Notes under the pieces: generated by a model | The model's input: the letters and a program-made list of their open reading frames with translations, nothing else | Told to the model about the DNA's origin: nothing | The model's database searches: none | Shown here: positions 23,285-35,900 of the stretch, piece after piece | Numbering within the stretch: the stretch's first letter is position 1 | Layout of the letters: every line of letters starts with the position of its first letter | Origin: Mytilus trossulus | Taxonomy: Eukaryota; Mollusca; Bivalvia; Mytilida; Mytilidae | DNA: 64,000 bases | NCBI RefSeq assembly: GCF_036588685.1 | Contig: NC_086383.1 | Location: forward strand, 60,649,448-60,713,447 | Direction: 5' to 3' | Made by a program: the position numbers and the translations under genes

Positions 23285-24300
23285 ACATATTATGGAGAAG
23301 AAATCAGAGGTTTGGATGAGGGAGATACTCCAAGACTCCAAGTTCTTTCAAAACCGTCGATTTAAAGTCAGGATATTATCGGATTCTAGTAGCCAATTAA
23401 AAATGACTAAAAACAGGCTTTTCCAGGGGTGGTGGTCTCTGGCAGTTCAGGAGAATGCCAATGTTTATGTAATAGAGATTTTAAAATTGAACACAGAGCT
23501 TGAAGGTCCCATAATAATGCAGACGCCTTAAGTCGACGTCCTTGCTATAATAAAGAATGTCCTCACTGTGCTAGAGCAAAAATAAATTATGAATTGGTTC
23601 CAACTCATTAAAACGTTTTAACGGTTGAAAAATGTAATAATAATGTCTCTGTTCGTGGATCTTGCAGAAATGTTTATGATGTTAGTGAAAATCAATCAAT
23701 TACAACAACTAGTATTAGCTGTATAAATGAAGATAGGCTAATATGAAAAGTGACGAAATGTGCCATTAAGTAAAGAGTCATGTAATTCATAATGAATTTA
23801 AAAGTAAGGGTCCAGATAAAACCCCTGATGTAATCCCTGTTCAGTCTAAGATAGTAAAAGTTTGTACTTAGGATTATTGTTGCAGTCAAAATGAGAAGGA
23901 CGAACCAGTTTAAGAGATAAATTTTGAAAATGTTTCAGAATCTCAATTATCTGATTATTTAATCAGTATATTAATCCAATGGAAAATAGATGAAGTTAAA
24001 CCCATATGGGCAGATGTATCCCTTATGACTCCTGAAATTAATTTTACTGGTCAAGATTAAATTCTTTAATTCTTATCAATGGAATCTTTTATAGGGAAAG
24101 CTATATAGGAAATATTTCTATATATTGTTCTTCCAACTAATTTTAAAAGGTTTGTTTTGAACCAGTTCATAACACAGTGACCGGTGGTCATCTTGGTGTA
24201 AGAATGATTCTAATAAAAATTAAACAGAGATATTTTTGGTATAAAATGTGACAGGATGTTGAATTTTTGATATGGTAATGTGTTTAACATAGAAGCTTAT
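23285..24300 (+). mobile_element. Decayed Ty3/Gypsy pol remnant
   Basis: Read across frames: FKIEHRA then, after a stop, HNNADALSRRPC (about 23509-23544) and CPHC, which is the junction between the RNase H end and the linker typical of Ty3/Gypsy elements. About 24165-24255 gives VTGGHLGV and RYFWYKM, the zinc-binding part of integrase. Multiple in-frame stops and frame changes are present. No long terminal repeats, gag or RT core were identified, so only a non-functional fragment remains. Confidence 0.65.
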
Positions 24301-24547
24301 TTATTCTCTTAATGTAATAACTTGTGTTTTAGCCGTAAGAATCTAAATCCCAGCAGTGCCATAGTTAATTTACAAGAGGAGCCATATTTTATTGTGTATT
24401 GGCGGTCTTTTACACGAGATTGCCTGTGAACATAACAAACGCTTTGCTTGGTTTATCCACTGACCAGAAAATCATAAATATAAGGTTGGCGAAACGAAAT
24501 TTAGATTTATTTTTACCGCCTGCAAGAGCAGTCGGAATTTAGCAGTC

Positions 24548-24925
24548 CGTAAAAGAGGGACGAAAGATACCAAAGGGACAGTCACACTCATCAATCTAGA
24601 ATAAACTGACAACGCCATGGCTAAAAATGAAAAGACAAACAGAAAAACAATACTACACATGACACAACATAGAACACTAAAGAATAAATCCCACCAACCT
24701 GACAAAAACTAGGGGTGATCTCAGGTACTCCGGAAGGGTAGGCAGATCCTGCTCCACATGTGGCACTCGTCGTGTTGCTTATGTGATTATAAATCGGGTA
24801 AATAGTCTAATTCGATAGGTCACATTCATGAAAGGGAAGGGGAGTGTAGTTACGACGTAAGGAACATATCCGATATAATTTGTGAAACGGTTATTCCATA
24901 ACGGTCAACCAACACAACTTAAATT
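24548..24925 (-). mobile_element. 5'-truncated Penelope-like element copy (3' tail only)
   Basis: AGAGGGACGAAAGATACCAAAGGGACAGTC, GACAACGCCATGGC, AGCAGATCCTGCTCCACATGTGG, TAGGTCACATTCATGAAAGGGAAGGGG and CGGTTATTCCATAACGG match the tail of the copies at 17868 and 34465. The small minus frame at 24472-24705 lies within the tail. Confidence 0.65.
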
Positions 24926-27900
24926 GTGTCACTATTGTATGCATGATATATATGTTTGTAAACAAAAAAACTTAACCTTCTTACACATGACACTTGTTTG
25001 TTTTGAAGAAGACGACCTTCAAGCTACGGGAAAGTCCCGTCAGCTGTCCTTCAACTTAGTCAACTTTCTATCGATACGATACTATGAGAGAGGTTTTCAA
25101 GAAATCTACTTTCACTTTAGCAGAGAGAAATATTATAGATGATTACGGCACATTGTATATAAATATAAATGTATTTTTTATAATGTTTGCTTATATATAT
25201 AATTGTTACATAAAATGCATCTGAACTTTATACCTGACTTATTATTTCAACCATAGACCAACTCAAAGGATTCATGCAAATTATGTTCGATTGAGCCTCC
25301 TTATTAAATGGTACTTACCACACGGTGTAATGGGCGAAATCGTTACAATAAAAACAGTGCACATATTTTTTCTATTAACTTTTTTAAATTTTGAGGCCTC
25401 GTAAAATTACCTTTTTCAAAAACTTATTAGATATCAGGCCTTGTTTCCGCACTAATACACATGATCTATATATATATGTATTCAGACATTCTGTGGAGCT
25501 TTAATATAGATATAGTTACACGTATAAGGAAGTTATAAATAGCCAGATAACAAGTGCATATGACATACACTCTATTGAAAAACATCAGTTGTGCATAAAT
25601 CGATTGACTATCATAATAACCTAATACACCTATTAAATGGATATTGTATTTAAATCAAGGTAAGTTGACTGGCTCTTGGATTTTAGTTATTTTGTGAATC
25701 GTTCAAGAAGTACCCGTTACTAAATTGCGTAGTAATATATTCATTATATATAAAAGGTCAAAATGATAAGCTATATATGATTATTGACCAATGATAAATT
25801 GAACAAGCTTCAACATATATGATCAACATATTTATCTTGATTTGTGTTTTATGACTGAATGAATGCAATGCGAATATAGTCTACGTTTTGTTCCATGTCA
25901 GACATAAACAAGGGGCTATTTCAAAACTTTATTGTTGTAAATAAAATGTATTGCCAGTTATCGATTGAAGTAAACAAGGTAACACAGATAAGTGTTTAAC
26001 ATAATTCAAATGTACACACAATTGTAATATTTATTTAATATATAAATAGTTCACATTTGAGATAACACATTCAGGACTACACAAAATAATTGAATACATA
26101 ATGAAAATTCCTCGTCTCGGTACCTTCACACATGGTTCTGGAATAAAGATTATTAAGACAGTTTATATTCATCTGACATTAGCAATCTAAATTGCTATAT
26201 TGAGATTATTCCAACATCTGCGTTCTACTGAGAGAGATAGATTCAGGTAGATTCGTTTACCTTTTAAGGAAGGAGTTGATACTCATTATTCATGCATACA
26301 CGAAAAAGGGGGAGAATTGAAGGCTCGCGTAGTATTAGGTTTAAGTTTCAATAGCTCTTTGTGTTTTGTTTTTTACTTTATGTTTATTTCTAGAAAAGAA
26401 GAAAACTATGCGAACTTTGAATAAACGTAGCTGTGAAATGTCTGTTTTCAGTTTCAATATTGTAGTGCCATTTATATTTTGCAGTACCTTTATAGATACG
26501 TGAGATATATAGCGACTTAAATACTGCATACACATAATATGTTTATCCTTCAAAACTTTATTTTTCAATCGGGATCGTGATGTATTTTGATATTGTGTGT
26601 CATTGGTTTTGCTGTCTCCTTGGCAATTTCCTATCTGCACGGAATGAGAATGCCCGAATTAAATGCATTTTTACTTTTTTTTATTAAATGCATATGTATT
26701 TATTCATTCAATGCTATATATATAACTGTGTTATGTATTTTATACTTTTTCTTTCCTTTTTGTAGGCCAAGTTTATGAAGGCATCATGAACGATTAACAT
26801 GGCATTGTTAAATGTGTTGCCTTCGTTAAATAAAAAAAATATTATGATTATTATACATGTTGGTACGTACCTTACCTCTTCTTTATTAATATTAAAATAT
26901 AATAATGGTTTGAAAACCGATGTATACATAATATTGCGGGGTTTACATGTTAACTGTCATGGATAGTTGTGTATTAGTACAACAAAAGAAAAAATGAAAC
27001 CTAATAACTTCTGTTCAAAAAAGTTGAACTCATCAAACCGAAAAAAGGCACACACAAATAAAACTAAAAACAACACACATGAAGAAATTTGCAGATATGA
27101 GAGTATTCTTGAAGATAATGTAAAAAAAATCGATTTGTGAATATAATTACGTATTGCGGGTTATTGTTGGTAATTTATTGAGGTGAATTTTCCAAACGTG
27201 CAGTGTTGATTTGTATGCTCTTTTTTCTAGACTTTTCAGTTTTTACTAAGATGTATTATTCTTTTTTATAAACTTTTCCTTTTTACAATATAAAACAACT
27301 GGCTTCGTAACCAAATAAAGAATAAATAGTAGAAACAAAGTTGTTGTCTTCAAGCTGCAGTATTAAACATTTCTCCCTTTTACCCTTTTACAAGACTATT
27401 CACAGCTCTTGATTTAATTAACAAATAAATCATTGTTGATTTCAATAAAAAAATATATAATTTATTCACATATAAAAATCATTGTGATTCTTTTTACCAC
27501 AATTTTTTAAAGGGCACCGACTGTCACATTCGTCTTCGCTGATTTGACTCAAATGCTTATATGTTATAAATAACAATGTAAAACGTTTATACACATACAA
27601 ACTATCAAAAGTCTAAAATAAATAATTTACAGGCATAGTCTCGACAAGATGTAGCTTCGTTTCGTTTTTATTGTAGTTTAGACGCCTTCACGTTAACTAT
27701 CGAGTTGACCCCTGATTACCATCTAAGCGATGTTAACATAAACATAGATATAAATAGAATAAGCAACTCGTGCAATTGGATTTTCATAGGTATGTTTACT
27801 TTCATATAATCGATTAAAAATATATGTTTGTCTTTGTTTTTACCTCAAAAGAATGATTAATTTGTGGATCGAAGCAGTCAATCAAATGATTTACTTTTGT

Positions 27901-28085
27901 TTCACTTTCAATGTTGACATTCTCTGCCTTTAAATAACAGTGCACGGACAAAGCATGCGTTATTCTATCTCTAGATAAGTTATTAAAATGATTTTCTCAT
28001 GAATATAGATTTAATGGGGTCGAATCATTCATTTGTAAGTGAATAGTTCATTATCAATATATTTTAGCTTAATTTGACAAAATTT
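24926..28085. other. Long AT-rich stretch without a recognised gene
   Basis: Only short chance frames of 99 codons or fewer, without domain similarity or convincing splice structure. No recognised repeat. The region may hold regulatory sequence of the gene beginning near 29 kb, but nothing specific can be shown. Confidence 0.35.
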
Positions 28086-28087
28086 GA

Positions 28088-28625
28088 CCATTCAAGCTGC
28101 AAAGAACGACAATCAAAACCAAGGAGTAAACAAAGACTCATGAAAGTAAAACACATTAACAGCAACAGTTTGAAAAATAAATAAGAAACAACACGAACTC
28201 CACTAAAAACCTGGAGTGAAATCAGGTGCTCAGGAAGGGTTAACATTTCAAACTCTGTATACGGCACCCGTCATGTTATTTCTTTGTTCATTTCGGTAAA
28301 GATGGAAGGTTATTATGACTGAGGAAGAATATCAGATATGATTTCTGACACACTTTGTCAAAATGACTAATCAGCTCCTAATGGCGACCGTAACATTTCT
28401 TGAGTGATGACCTTTATTTGATTGATATATAGCCCTCTCTTGGCAACTTTTGATAAAGCAGTATCCCTCGGTCAACAAAATCAACGTACTTAGGGCTAGA
28501 TCTAGAGTAACGTTTTAATTGATATACATATGCTGGTGCCGCTGGAATGTTGCCTCACAGAAATGGAAATTTGACTATAGGAAAATGAGAATCATCGCGT
28601 TTGTCATAAATTTGGTATTTAACCT
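28088..28625 (-). mobile_element. Older, diverged Penelope-like element copy
   Basis: AACACGAACTCCACTAAAAACCTGGAGTGAAATCAGGTGCTCAGGAAGGG, GGCACCCGTCATGTT, ATATGCTGGTGCCGCTGGAATGTTGCC and GGAAATTTGACTATAGGAAAATGAGA parallel the copies at 17868 and 34465 but with many more differences and indels, so it is an older insertion. Confidence 0.55.
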
Positions 28626-29014
28626 ACCACCAGTAGTCATTTCAAGACAGGGAAAGCGAATTATTATTTCGCTATTTCATGTTCATTAATGATTGTACAA
28701 CAAAATAAAAACACACTTTTTTAGTACTAGTTTATCACGTAGCGAGTTCCCCTTTAATTTTACATTACAAAAGAGCGTGTTTAGTTTTGTTTTGATTGTC
28801 AATTAGACAACTCTCTACAAGAATTTAACTGATAGTGTTAACCTTTGGATTTCAACAATAAGCCACACCCATGCACAATGGTTAGTTTTGAAGCGATAAA
28901 CGGATATGGTATCATACCCATTAAACACCAATGTTTACTGTATTTTTATTATCAACTTGTCTAAAATTTCATGTTGTTAGGTTTTTTTATTCAGAAATCA
29001 ACTAATGATGCACA

Positions 29015-29953
29015 ATGACAACTAATAATAAGAAAGAGGAGATAAATATTATCCGAATTCTAGTCGTAATTCATAAACACGTTACTGCCGTTCAGAGGAA
29101 ATTAATAGAGCACCATATTACAAATATTGGCTTATCGTTTACACAACTGCTTAATAAGTATGGACATGAACTTTACCATTTATGTTATATCAAGTATAAA
29201 TGCTGTCAATGTGGTCCTATTGACATTTTACCAAATCAACGAGTTCTAGCTCCGAGGGATTATGACATTCTTTTTGAGAAAGATAGTTCCAGTCGCATGG
29301 ATCGTCACGTGCCAATACCATCTCGTAAATGCTGCAATTTTGCAAAATCTAACATCAGTCTTAACGATTTAGATTTCAGTTTGCTGACAAAAATTCTTTT
29401 ACATTGTTGTAAGGATCTATTCTGGCAGTGCTGCCTTGAAGATAAACTGATAACTTTAGAACAGTTCCTAAATGACAACATACACAAGATATATCACATG
29501 TGGAAAACGAATATATCATGTTCATTATGCGAAAATGGGAAAGTTCCACCACCAAAGTCATTGTGTTTAAACGAAAATAACTGGAATTTTCTGTTTGTGT
29601 CGAAAGAAACCCCATTTTATCCGTCTTCATTTAAAGCAAAGAGTGGAATAGTACTCAGTGATCTTAATCCTGACCTTGCGTTTACGCTTATGTCAACTTT
29701 CTGTGATGTCATTGAAGCAATAGAGACATTAAGGCGCTTTCGGAACATATTTGCTCATCCTAACAATTTCAGATTAAAAACGAGTGAATTTGAAAAGGTA
29801 TGGTCAGCCATAGAAAATGCTGTTTTACTCATATCAGATGTGTATGGACAGAAAAAAGAGGCTCAAGCTGAATTGTCGAGTGTTTGCAGTGCGTACTCAG
29901 AATTATCTGATGAAGAACTAACATCAAAAATACAAGGACTGATAAACAATAAT
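29015..29953 (+). CDS. Exon 1: DZIP3-like HEPN domain
   Basis: 313 codons. Two related modules each carry a short-spaced cysteine pair (C63-C64-x-C66 and C169-x2-C172) within an FLN...IYH-C-LF pattern, suggesting an internal duplication. The HEPN domain proper follows, with R243-N-I-F-A-H248 matching the R-x4-6-H motif used by HEPN RNases and by the DZIP3-like HEPN of many bivalve proteins. The exon ends at AAT/GTGAGT. If that donor is ignored, the frame continues 34 codons to TAA at 30056-30058, giving a HEPN-only 347-aa product. Upstream, TTTTTTTATTCAG (to 28994) looks like the acceptor of a 5' UTR intron. A six-codon upstream frame (ATG at 29004) overlaps the start. Confidence 0.85.
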
Positions 29954-32900
29954 GTGAGTTATTTTAGTTCAGAACATGGTTTTTTATCTAGATTTGCTCA
30001 AAAGACTTTGATTCACGCAAATGACTCTGTAGTAATTGATATGTTGACATCACATTAACTTACATAAGTTTCCTTATTCAGGTTGAACGTGACTCATTGG
30101 AAAAAATTTAATGATTAATTTTGAAATGTTGGTAGACAAACTTGGAACATTTTTATCTCAAATAATTTCATGCCCTATAGGACCTATGATTTCAATAAAT
30201 CTCAATTGAAAACAAAATTCAAACCAATGCTTGCGTTGGATTAAAATTCAATTTTTATACTATTGCATGAAACAAACAAAAGAATTTTGGTAAAGGGGTC
30301 GTAAATTAGGCTTTAAATTTCTATATACATTATCTTTTAGTCCATACAAGCACAACGTATAGGTCAACTTGACCAAGATGTGAGCAGCATGAAAACTGAA
30401 ATCAGAGAAATGAATAAAACAATAAGACACTTAGAACAAAGATCATGGCCAGAGCTTAAAGGTGATGTACTTACTGTTTTAAACATGTACTAGGAAGTTT
30501 AAGAAATAAATAATATGTAACAGATCGATAATGTCGTAATACCATTTCCGGTGTTGATTGTTAGTTTTGTCATGATCAAAAGCAATCACCTTTTGATTTT
30601 TGTCTGATATAATTTACAAAAAGAGAGGCATGTACTTCCAATCCTTCTGTTGCACCTAACATGCCTAAGAAGTACGCATCTAGTGTGTTGTTCTCTTTCA
30701 CTTATTCGTTAGAATTCCTTGTATATGTTGTAGTGTTAAATGTGCAGTTGTAAATGTTTGATAAGTTTGTTTTTTCTATTTTTATTTTGACCATCGTGTT
30801 AGTTGTTTTTTTCTTTTGTATTATCTACTTGATTTGTTCTCTCTTTTTTTCAATCTCAAAAGTTTTTGCCTGTACTGATTTCGCTGTTTTTTTGTCTCTT
30901 ATTTTTTAGAACGCTTTGAATGGTGTCTTCCTATATTTTGCATTCTGCTTAGGTTTAATAAGAAAAATAATTGTCTTATATACTAACACCTGTATCATAT
31001 ATAAACTGTTTTATTTGTGAATATTTGTAGGTAATGAGTTCCAGGTAAAGGTTACTTTAAATGATTCTACAACAACTATTCGATCGGCAATTGTTTATTT
31101 TTCAAAAGGTATTTATATTATCATACATATGAAATATATAATTTGTAATAAATAAATAAGTATAGGACACCATATAGATTTCAACAATGAGCAAAGCTCG
31201 TGTTATGTAAATGTAAATGACCTTAAATATTATGTAAATCAATAGCAAATTTGATGTTATGATATGAAATGTTTAACTTGTATAAAGAGTAACATAATTA
31301 TAACTGCGAATAAGCATTACACTTTTGCATACCACAACAATATACATGATATAGAAAAGAAAGGCCAAAAAAAATACCAAAAGGACATTCAAACTCTAAA
31401 GTCGATTAAAAGCTGTCAACGCCAGGGCTACAAATACAGAGACAAACAGGTTATGCTATCCTCAAAGTTTTGTTCGTATTAAGTTTAATGGCATCCTGCA
31501 ATGAGATGCAGAATATAAATCTATACTAAATATGTACATGATGTATTTATTGTCCTATTATTAGTACATTATGTATATATTTAGAATATAATACAAAGCA
31601 AAGAATACGTAGTGCCATAGTTACTAAAAGGCAAACATATTATTAACTTGTAACTGTTTTGTCAATGCAGATTTACCACGAAGAAACAACCTATCATTTG
31701 TAAACTTGAAGAAGAGTTTTTCTTGTGGTGTAAAGAGGCTTGTTATAGGCTCAGGTTTGTTCAGAAACCCTACCTTTGCACATTCATGAAGGAATATTTT
31801 TTTCATTAAGTCGTATTATAATGTTATATAATACAATGTGTGTCATACACCATCAGTCGTATGTTATCATACATAAAACATAGACACATTTAAATAATAT
31901 AATTGTAATCTCATTACAAAATGGCTTTAATGTCTCAATTCAAAGGAAAGTATCGGTTCATGTAAAAATATTGTTTAAAATGTAGAGCATTGAAAAAGAC
32001 CAATACTATTATGACTAATGCGATAGGATGGCTAAAAAAGCAATATTGGCAACGAACAGAAAATAGTGTATCCAACATAAACTATCGTCCACCAAATATT
32101 CGTATGTGGCTGCTTTTCATACCAATTTGGATTTTTGGATTTTTGCAAAATAATCATTTAAGGTCAAAATTTGCTGCAGTTAAAATTAAAGGGAAAGTAA
32201 ATAAAACATAAGAAAACATATGAAATAGTTCAAGTGGTGTTGTAACTACTACAACGCTGTTCCAGTTTATAGTTTGTATATACGTATAAACAGATCTTAA
32301 TCCTCTCTTATAGTCATGTGGAGTCTTTTTTAAAAATACAAAACTTTCGTTTGGCGTACACAATCATAAGTCTACTATCTTTCATGTGGGTTTTTTTTTG
32401 TTATTTTGGCTGGTAGAGGTTTCCTGACTTGGAGTATCAGTCACCCAGTAGTCACTGCTTCTGTATTAATTTAAATTATCAGTAATACGGTAATACTAAT
32501 CAATTAATTGTTTACAAAATATTGATTTTTCCGAGATGCTAAGAACAAATATACCCCAGGAATATATTATACTTTAGTTGTATTTGTAAAAACACTTCCG
32601 TATTTTAAAGGGCTTTTCGTAGTTATTTTTTGTTTCTTAATTGATTTTACAATGATCAGTCTTTTGTTGACGAAAGGAGTGTCTAGAGTGCATTAATATA
32701 TTCCACGTATATTTAATATGAGTATTATTTTTATTATAATGATGTATTTCTAGTTAGAATAATGTGAATATTATCTCGTATCGTATGTCATTTGTATTAC
32801 GTCTGTACTTTAAGAACATCAGCATGTACACTGAGTTTATTTCATTTTTCAGATTACTCCGACTTACCGGACAACTTAACTGATGTGGAGACGGGTATAG

Positions 32901-35900
32901 TTGAAGGTATCTGTCATGTTTTTGTAGAAAACGGGTTGAAACAGTTTTTAAAAAAAATATATAATCAATTCTCAAACTATATACATGTAAATCTAATTGT
33001 ATATATAAAAATCATACTGCACTGCTTCTTAGTTCAAAGTCAAGCACTTGCAAATGACATATATAATGATGATGCTATGTAGAATTTTACGTGTGTAACA
33101 TGTGAAGCTGATTCACACTGCCGATCACATCAACTCGATGATCCCGACTGTACAAATTTACACGACCGAGCTCAACCAAATTGTTGATCGGGGCTGTTTA
33201 CAACGTCTATCCGACCGCAATCCGACTGTACACAACCTTAACTCGACGATTCACGACTCCTAAATGACTCCATCACGACTCCATCTCGACAACAAACTGA
33301 ATACTTATTCAAAAATTCCGATCAATTCATGATCTTTACTCGACTAACTAGATCAAATCAACTATTCACGATCTCAGTCTGATCACGACAGTACTAGATC
33401 GACCTGATAGTATATGGGTCGTAGGGTTAATCGGGATTGGTCGGGTATGTACAAATTTAATATAAAAACGTCCGAAATGTTTATTCTCCGTCACTTCGGA
33501 GTGGACATTTACTGTTACCCTTGACCGTCCGTACGTACGTCCAAACAATATAAGTTTCCGTTCTCTAATTTTATTTTGCCTCACCGTATACACATCGCTT
33601 ATTACCACAAACAACATTTCAAAGGCGAATTTGGATGGTCGTTCTTGAGTAATGACCTTTATAAAGTTATAATATTTTATATGCTAGCTGGGCCATTATC
33701 AGTGTCCCATGGAAACATTCTCCGTTTATTTAGTTTTATTCAGTAGAAGGTCCGAGTAATATGATACACTTGAAATATCTATATTGAAATAAAGTAATTG
33801 GATGTGTGGGCAAGATGGTAAGAGCTCAGAGAGACAGGTTAACAGCTGTAATAGAGCTTGCAGATTGTAAAGAAGACGAACAAAAAGGAGTAGACAGCAA
33901 GGGGCTCCGAAAAATCTAGGTGAGACAGTGGCTGACACGACGACCACGGTTTTGGCAGGATGAAACAATTGCACTAACTCAACAAAAAGGAACCCAATGC
34001 GTATAAAGGTTCCTCATAGTAGACACTGCTATGCAATGGTAGTTTTGTTGTCCTTTTTTGAAATAACACCACAAAATGAGATTTGTCACTGGATTAGTAC
34101 TTATGTTAGATATACATAAACTTTACTATTCCCTTTTCCGTGCTTTCTTACAAACAACGCGTACTGTTTGTGTCGTATATGTGTATATGTGCATAGTATG
34201 TAATCAGTATTCTTTTTTTATAAATTTGATATCCAGAACTTGAATGGTTAAAGATATTCATTTTCTTTTTACTGAATGTCAACAACCTGCATGTATTTAC
34301 TAAAAAAGAGGGCAAAGATGTCACATATTTCCCCAAAATTTGACCCAAAGTAGAATTTCAATCCCAAGGAGTGATACTTTTTTTCTGAAACTGCTTGCAT
34401 GTTTATATATACATTTATCAAGTGATCAAGAGTGCATTTCTTTCTAACCAAAACTTGTTAACAGAGGGACGAAATATACCAGAGGGACAGTCAAACTCAT
34501 AAATCTAAAACAAACTGACAACGCCATTGCTAAAAATTAAAGACAAACAAAAAAACAATAGTACACATGACACAACATAGAAAACTAAAGAATAAACAAC
34601 ACGAACCCCACCAAAAACTAGGGGTGATCTCAGGTGCTCCGGAAGGGTAAGCAGATCCTGCTCCACATGTGACCCCGTCGTGTTGCTTATGTTATTAAAA
34701 ATCCGGTAAATAGTCTAATTCGGTAGGTCACATTCATGAAAGGGAAGGGGATTGTAGTTACGACGTAAGGAACATATCCGATATCATTTGTGAAACGGTT
34801 ATTCCATAACGGTCAACCAACTCGTGATGGCGTCCGTAAAATTTACGAAGGGATGATTTCAACTTCACAATTTGGAACTCTTGGTTTAATAGCTTCCTAG
34901 TGAGCAGTAACCCTCTTTCAAGAAAATCATGATAGGAAATGCAAGCACGGGAATATCGTATCAATTGGGAGATATATACCCCGTATGCAGGTGCTGCTGG
35001 AATGTTGCTACTTAGAAATGGAAAGTTCACAATTGGAAAGCTGAAATCATCTCTTCAACCGACCCTCATTGTCAATTTCTAGATGTAAGTCAAGATATGA
35101 AGCCGACTTAACTGTATCTGTAGTATCCTTTATCTCCAATTCGATGGGATAGATGCGTTCCACATAGTCACCAAATTTTGAATTGTTTAGTGAAAGAACG
35201 TCATCTATATAGCGGAAAGTAGAGGATATTGCTAACTTCTTATCTTTCTTACTAAGAAGTTCCTGCATGAAGTCAGCCTCATAATATTAAAGAAACAAGT
35301 CAGCAAGTAGAGGGGCACAGTTTGTTTGCCGTTTGTTATAGTTTGTTAAACGTTACAGAAGTAGAAACAAATGCATCGTTTAATCAGAGTTTGCTGATCC
35401 TGTTTGAACTGTCAAAAACGCAAACATCTTTTTATACCTAATTACACGGGGGAAATAGCCCTCGTACAAGCTGTTATAAACTAAGAGAAAATCTTTCCTC
35501 TATGCATCTTTAATTTTATTGGCAGTTCTTTTCAGTTGTGTTTTGTTTACTGACTACTTTCTGTCTTTTTCATGAAGTTGTCAGTTTATTTTCTACTTAT
35601 GTTGAATGTCCCTTCGGAATCCTTCCTCTCTCTTTCACATGTTTTTATTTTATATTTCAGACCAGATAACTTCATATAGCCACCTTTCTGGTGAAAGCGA
35701 AGAAACAAAATCAGGTAAAGCAATATTATAATGCAAAACAACCAAATCAATAAATATTCGCAGATTGTCAAGGAAGTATAACTTTTCGGGAGGCACAGAT
35801 TCCAGTTATTAATTTTTTTTAACATGAAGGTTGATATCATAAAGTATAATATAAGAAACAGGTGTAGACATATAGCTACTTGTTCTATACCTCTACCATG

